From the NCBI GenBank assembly GCA_947179485.1, contig OX359250.1, positions 14,738,539 through 14,802,538 on the forward strand: 64,000 nt of DNA. The letters run 5' to 3'. The position numbers were made by a program, and so were the translations under genes. The notes beneath the pieces were generated by a model. It had not been told where the DNA came from, did no database searches, and saw only the letters and a program-made list of their open reading frames with translations. This DNA comes from Allacma fusca (Eukaryota > Arthropoda > Collembola > Symphypleona > Sminthuridae). Position 1 is the first letter of the stretch. Every line of letters begins with the position of its first letter. This document shows positions 60,585 to 64,000 of this stretch, in pieces.

Positions 60585-62036
60585 ATGGGGGAAGTTACAT
60601 TTGTGCTTCAAAGCTTGGATTCGGAAAATGAAATCGGTGAGTAATCTGAATTTATCAGATTTAATTACAATTACTGAATTGTCATTTGCCGTGCTTATCT
60701 TCAATGTAATAATGAATATTAGTGAGTTGAGGTACAATTATCATTGTATTTTACCTTACTTGGAATCAAAATAATAATTTATTTACATAATTCAACACTG
60801 AAATCACTGTTTTAATTTTGAAGATAACAGTGCCGAAGAAACCGAAACTGTCGTGTTTGACGAAAGGCCAAAGAGTTGTGTTGAAAGTGATGAAGGTATG
60901 CTAATTAAAATAGAAATCACTGCTTACTGCTCTTGTCGCTTATAGCAAATACTTACTGTTCTTGTCGTTTACAGTGAGTATGTAAATGCAGTGAGTATTA
61001 TTGTAAAATTGTATAATAAAAAAGTACATAATTACTAATTAGCAGGGTTTTCTTGGGATGCTGGAAACGGTGCACCAACATTGCTACTAATTGAATTACG
61101 AAAGCAATTCAACCCTAAATTTGACAATCCAAAGTAATTATTTTATTTTATTTATATTAACGTGTTCACAAGAATGTATTGTTAAGAGCAACTATAAGCA
61201 TTATAAAAAATGTTCATGTTATTTTTAGAAAAACGAAGAAATCTCTTTGGTCCGATATTGCCACCCAAATGAAGAAACAACAATACGAAGTTGATGGCTT
61301 GAAGTGCAAGAAAAAATGGGATAATCTGGTGTCAACGTACAAGTCCCGAAAAGGTTAAAACCGTAAACTATGAGTTATTGTACAAAATTTAATGTTGGCC
61401 GTCATTTTATAAAGAAATAAAATTATTACTTATGATCAAATATGCTTATTTTATTTTCAGGAAAACAAAATCTCACAGGAAGGGGTGCCTTAAAATGCTG
61501 GAAATTCGAGAGGGAAATGGAAGACATTTTGGGGAGGAAACGCTCAATCGCACCTCCGTCAAACTATTTAGCTTCTACAATAATGTCGGGTCCAAAATCA
61601 CCAGGTCAAGGCACCACTGTTTCTGATTCAAGCATACATGAAAATGAAGATTTAGACTTTGTCAGTGAAGATGTGGCTGTTTGTGCTAAAACGAAACGGA
61701 AACAGGAGAAGCCTCTCTGGGTAGCGGAAGTGCTAGGTTCAACTAAATACAAAAAATAAACTTATATGTGACGCATAAGTTTTTAAATTTTAGATTCCAA
61801 CTTATAGCGGTCATGAGAAATGATTGATTTTTACGTATGTATTAGATCAAAATTTAATTTGTCAAGAACAAATGTGGGACAAGTTTGCAGCCTTGGAAAA
61901 CTCTAAGCTTGAAAAAATCAAAGAACTGGAAGAGCGAAAAATAAACGCTATTAAGGACATGGAGGAGAAACGCATGGACTTGGAGAATCGAAAAGTTGGC
62001 CTTTTACAATCTATTCTTGAAAAATTGAATAAATAA
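60585..62036 (+). CDS. PIF/Harbinger Myb/SANT-like DNA-binding protein, 6 exons, 267 aa
   Basis: Second protein of PIF/Harbinger elements; in characterised members it binds the transposon ends and helps the transposase into the nucleus. Exons 60585-60636, 60824-60895, 61046-61133, 61229-61353, 61461-61736 and 61846-62036 join to 804 bases with one open frame. An acidic N-terminus (VTFVLQSLDSENEI, ETETVVFDERPK) is followed by a Myb/SANT-like domain (about 43-120) with spaced aromatics: FSWDAG, LLLIELRKQFN, KSLWSDIATQMKK, CKKKWDNLVSTYKSRK and CWKFEREME. The last exon encodes a charged coiled coil (WDKFAALENSKLEKIKELEE). The exon 5 donor (GTTCAA) is weak; read through, exon 5 would end at a stop at 61757. 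Convergent with the transposase gene, 87 bases apart. Confidence 0.85.
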
Positions 62037-62123
62037 GTATTCTACTTTGTTAAATAAACAGCGTACATGTTTGAAAAATATTAAATTTGTAATATACCTA
62101 AATTAATTTATTGCGCGCACAAA

Positions 62124-63467
62124 TTACAAATTTTGCGAAATTAAGTCACGCTTTTGCCCACCTAAAAGTTCCACATAATCTTCTTCAGCATTATTGACAT
62201 CATCCCATCCTTCTTCGATTTCATCAAACTCAATCAAATCATCATTCAACAAGCATAAATTATGCAGGACACAAGCAGCTACTATTACAATAGGCAGTAG
62301 TTCCATGTTGCTCATATCAAGATATTTTAGTCGTCTCCACCTACATTTTAGAAGCCCAAAAGCTTGCTCGATTAACGTTCTACTGGAACTCAGTAACATG
62401 TTGTACCTCTTTTGGGTTGCGGTTAAATGTCCGTTATTTCGGTACGGGGTTAGTAAAACCCCGGAAAGAGGATAAGCGCTGTCTCCAATAAGATGACAAT
62501 CAGCTGGAAACATCGGATTGTTCCCACCTTCAGCTGCAATAAGTTGAAAAAACGGCGAATTTTTCCAAACATGTGCATCGTGAGAACTGCCTGGCCATCC
62601 TGCGAAGACATCAATAAATTGCATTTTGGCGTCACAGATTCCTTGCAGTATTACAAAATGAATTTTTTTTCGATTGTAGTAACTCTGTGGATCATCCATG
62701 GGTTGTTTAATAGCAATGTGACAACCATCAATACAACCAACAACTCCTGGGAATGACTGAACTCGAAGGAGATCAAAGCTTCTACGATGAATCTGTAAAT
62801 GTAATCAGCAATATATTTGTAAAACAGATAAAATCTAGATTTGTTCATTGCTGAGAAATCAATTATTTAAATGTAGCATCATTACTTGTTGTTCCTCCCC
62901 TTTTGGAAATTTGATGAAAGTTTCCCGTTTAGAGAAAATGAATTTCACGAATCGAGTAAAAATCCTGTGTGCTAGTCCACGTTCCACATCAAATCTGTCA
63001 GCAATACCTCGAAACGATTCCTGGTTAGCCAACGTCCAGATCGACAGTAATAATTGTCGGTCCGCATCACAACAAGGCCTTCCCTTGGAGGTTTCAAAGC
63101 TATTTCCCCACAAGTTTCTTAAATTCTGTCAACACAGATTTATATGTACACGACTTATGCAATTTGAAATGACTGAATTTTAATAGTAATTTACTGGCAT
63201 ATTTACCTCAAATGTCTCCATGGTAATACGGAAATGTTCTAACGTTTGGTTGGAGAGAGTTGGCAGCTTTTCAAGCATAAAATAATTTTTTAAGTAGCGA
63301 AGCTTCCGCTTGAATAAATAATTTTTATGTGCCGCGTATCCCTTAATTATTGATGAATTAATTTTGGAAGTAAACAAACCAAGGGGAAATGTTGTTTCGC
63401 ATTGTGTGCTTTCAATTTTTAGCGGAACCTCAGCACTTTCACTTGCCAAAAATAAAACTAAATTCAT
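62124..63467 (-). CDS. PIF/Harbinger transposase (HARBI1-like), 3 exons, 389 aa
   Basis: DDE nuclease that cuts and pastes the element. Minus-strand exons 63467-63207, 63125-62886 and 62792-62124 join in frame through GT-AG introns to 389 residues, within the usual size of the family. Exon 2 encodes a helix-turn-helix (RQLLLSIWTLANQESFRGIA, then DRFDVERGLAHRIF). Exon 3 carries the conserved catalytic blocks: VGCIDGCHIAIKQP (first D), WPGSSHDAHVW, IGDSAYPLSGVLLTPY (second D) and RTLIEQAFGLLKCRWRRLKY (E), then a C-terminal ACVLHNLC. No stop or frameshift interrupts it, so it may still be active. The start at 63467 is the only ATG in the first exon that keeps a full N-terminal region. Confidence 0.92.
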
Positions 63468-64000
63468 TTCTAATTTGATAAAACAAAACTTTTGAACTGT
63501 TATGCATACATTTATTGTATATTCAGATACAATAATTAGACTTTATCTGTATTAGACATAAGTTGTGTGTGAAGTCCAAGCAGTTACTATGGAGAGTGAA
63601 TGGAGCGACGCGAAGTACTGTGACGAGCTGTGTATTTAGCTTTCATCTGAAGCGCCTCTCCTCTTCACTTAGAAATCAGATATCGTCAAGCTTACGGCAT
63701 TAATTTACATGTAAATACATATATAGTATTAGTAAATAAGAACCTCATAGATGGCGAAGCTGTATCATGCACGTATCATGTTATCGTTTAAATACCCGGA
63801 TATTGTTATGTTAAATACCCGGGTAAGTACATAATGTCAAACCATGTAGATGTTACTAAAAGTTATCTTTATGTATGTTAAGTGAGTTTAGGATACTTAA
63901 ATGAAAATGTTGGTACTATTTTTGTAGATAATTTAGCAACATTTAGTTTATATTAACACATGTATGTATTCACCATGCATTTGAATGGGAATTGTTGCAT
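63468..64000. other. Transposase upstream region and right flank
   Basis: AT-rich, no gene. It must contain the transposase promoter and probably the right end of the Harbinger element. At 63779-63825 a segment of about 23 bases ending in TTAAATACCCGG is present twice in tandem. Confidence 0.5.

Larger units (their letters stand above)
50287..61202 (+). repeat. Head-to-tail triplication of a 3,637-bp unit
   Basis: Units at 50287-53923, 53924-57560 and 57561-61197; all repeated features recur at exactly +3637 and +7274. The copies are almost identical: I noticed one substitution (A at 52391, G at 56028 and 59665). Each unit starts with GCATT, and a further GCATT follows the last copy (61198-61202), so the breakpoints share a 5-base microhomology. 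Every unit carries a candidate minus-strand exon, a 394-bp MITE, a GAATAAARCAACG motif cluster and exons 1-3 of the Harbinger Myb-like gene. It is either a very recent duplication or an assembly artefact. Confidence 0.97.
60585..63467. mobile_element. PIF/Harbinger DNA transposon, coding core (outer ends not found)
   Basis: A Myb-like gene and a DDE transposase in convergent orientation form the standard two-gene layout of PIF/Harbinger. The limits given are those of the coding part. The true ends must lie outside: right of 63467, and left of 60585, probably inside the tandem unit. I searched for matching inverted ends and TWA target duplications by eye and found none that were convincing. 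Confidence 0.85.

Noticed and set aside
61442..61759. Stand-alone 105-codon frame
   Set aside because: It is exon 5 of the Myb-like gene plus intron read-in at both ends; the spliced model gives one continuous 804-base frame.
50296..63660. Possible Harbinger terminal pair: TAAGTGAAGA near 50340 against its complement near 63635
   Set aside because: The match is only about 10 bases, the neighbouring bases diverge, and no TWA duplication is next to it. A match of this length is not improbable by chance in this much sequence.
1..64000. Transfer RNA, ribosomal RNA or other structural RNA genes
   Set aside because: Looked for B-box-like GGTTCGAATCC sequences and long conserved GC-rich RNA segments; none convincing. 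A covariance-model scan would be needed to exclude small ones.

Overview
This is eukaryotic, most likely invertebrate, nuclear DNA. Three things show it: a five-exon gene with GT-AG introns for the small GTPase ARFRP1, a two-gene PIF/Harbinger transposon whose genes are both split by introns, and a DIRS-type tyrosine-recombinase retrotransposon. The sequence is AT-rich, full of dinucleotide microsatellites, and very poor in genes. An arthropod would fit, but I cannot name the species from the sequence alone.

Layout. 1-8.1 kb is non-coding DNA made of degenerate and tandem repeats: a dispersed family of TGACCY/RGGTCA hexamers, a 34-bp minisatellite (2337-3105), a 24-bp array built from two 12-mers (about 4.45-4.85 kb), and a kilobase of CTTGACC-type degenerate repeat with 33-bp and 11-bp sub-arrays (6.5-7.5 kb). 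8.1-35 kb is one long microsatellite landscape with (CT)n, (GT)n and (GA)n tracts. I find no convincing gene in it, but the nonamer GGAGAAAGT recurs in both orientations far more often than expected. It may be intergenic DNA or a very long intron.

36.9-41.8 kb is an apparently complete DIRS element. It has an SR-rich gag-like ORF, an RT/RNase H ORF with a further C-terminal domain, a tyrosine recombinase ORF, inverted terminal repeats, and an internal complementary region that spells out the circle junction. 42.3-43.9 kb holds a dimeric hAT-like MITE with a perfect 8-bp target duplication and a second candidate TIR element. 44.84-46.64 kb is ARFRP1, the only clear host gene. 48.53-49.36 kb is another hAT-like MITE with an 8-bp duplication.

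50.29-61.20 kb is a head-to-tail array of three almost identical 3,637-bp units. Each carries a Tc1/mariner-like MITE, a candidate minus-strand exon, a cluster of GAATAAARCAACG motifs and the first three exons of the Harbinger Myb/SANT-like gene. Only the third unit continues into exons 4-6 (61.2-62.0 kb), which give a full 267-residue protein. This gene converges with a three-exon, 389-residue Harbinger transposase on the minus strand (63.47-62.12 kb). Both Harbinger genes splice in silico to complete reading frames, so the element may be, or may recently have been, autonomous. Its outer terminal repeats were not located.
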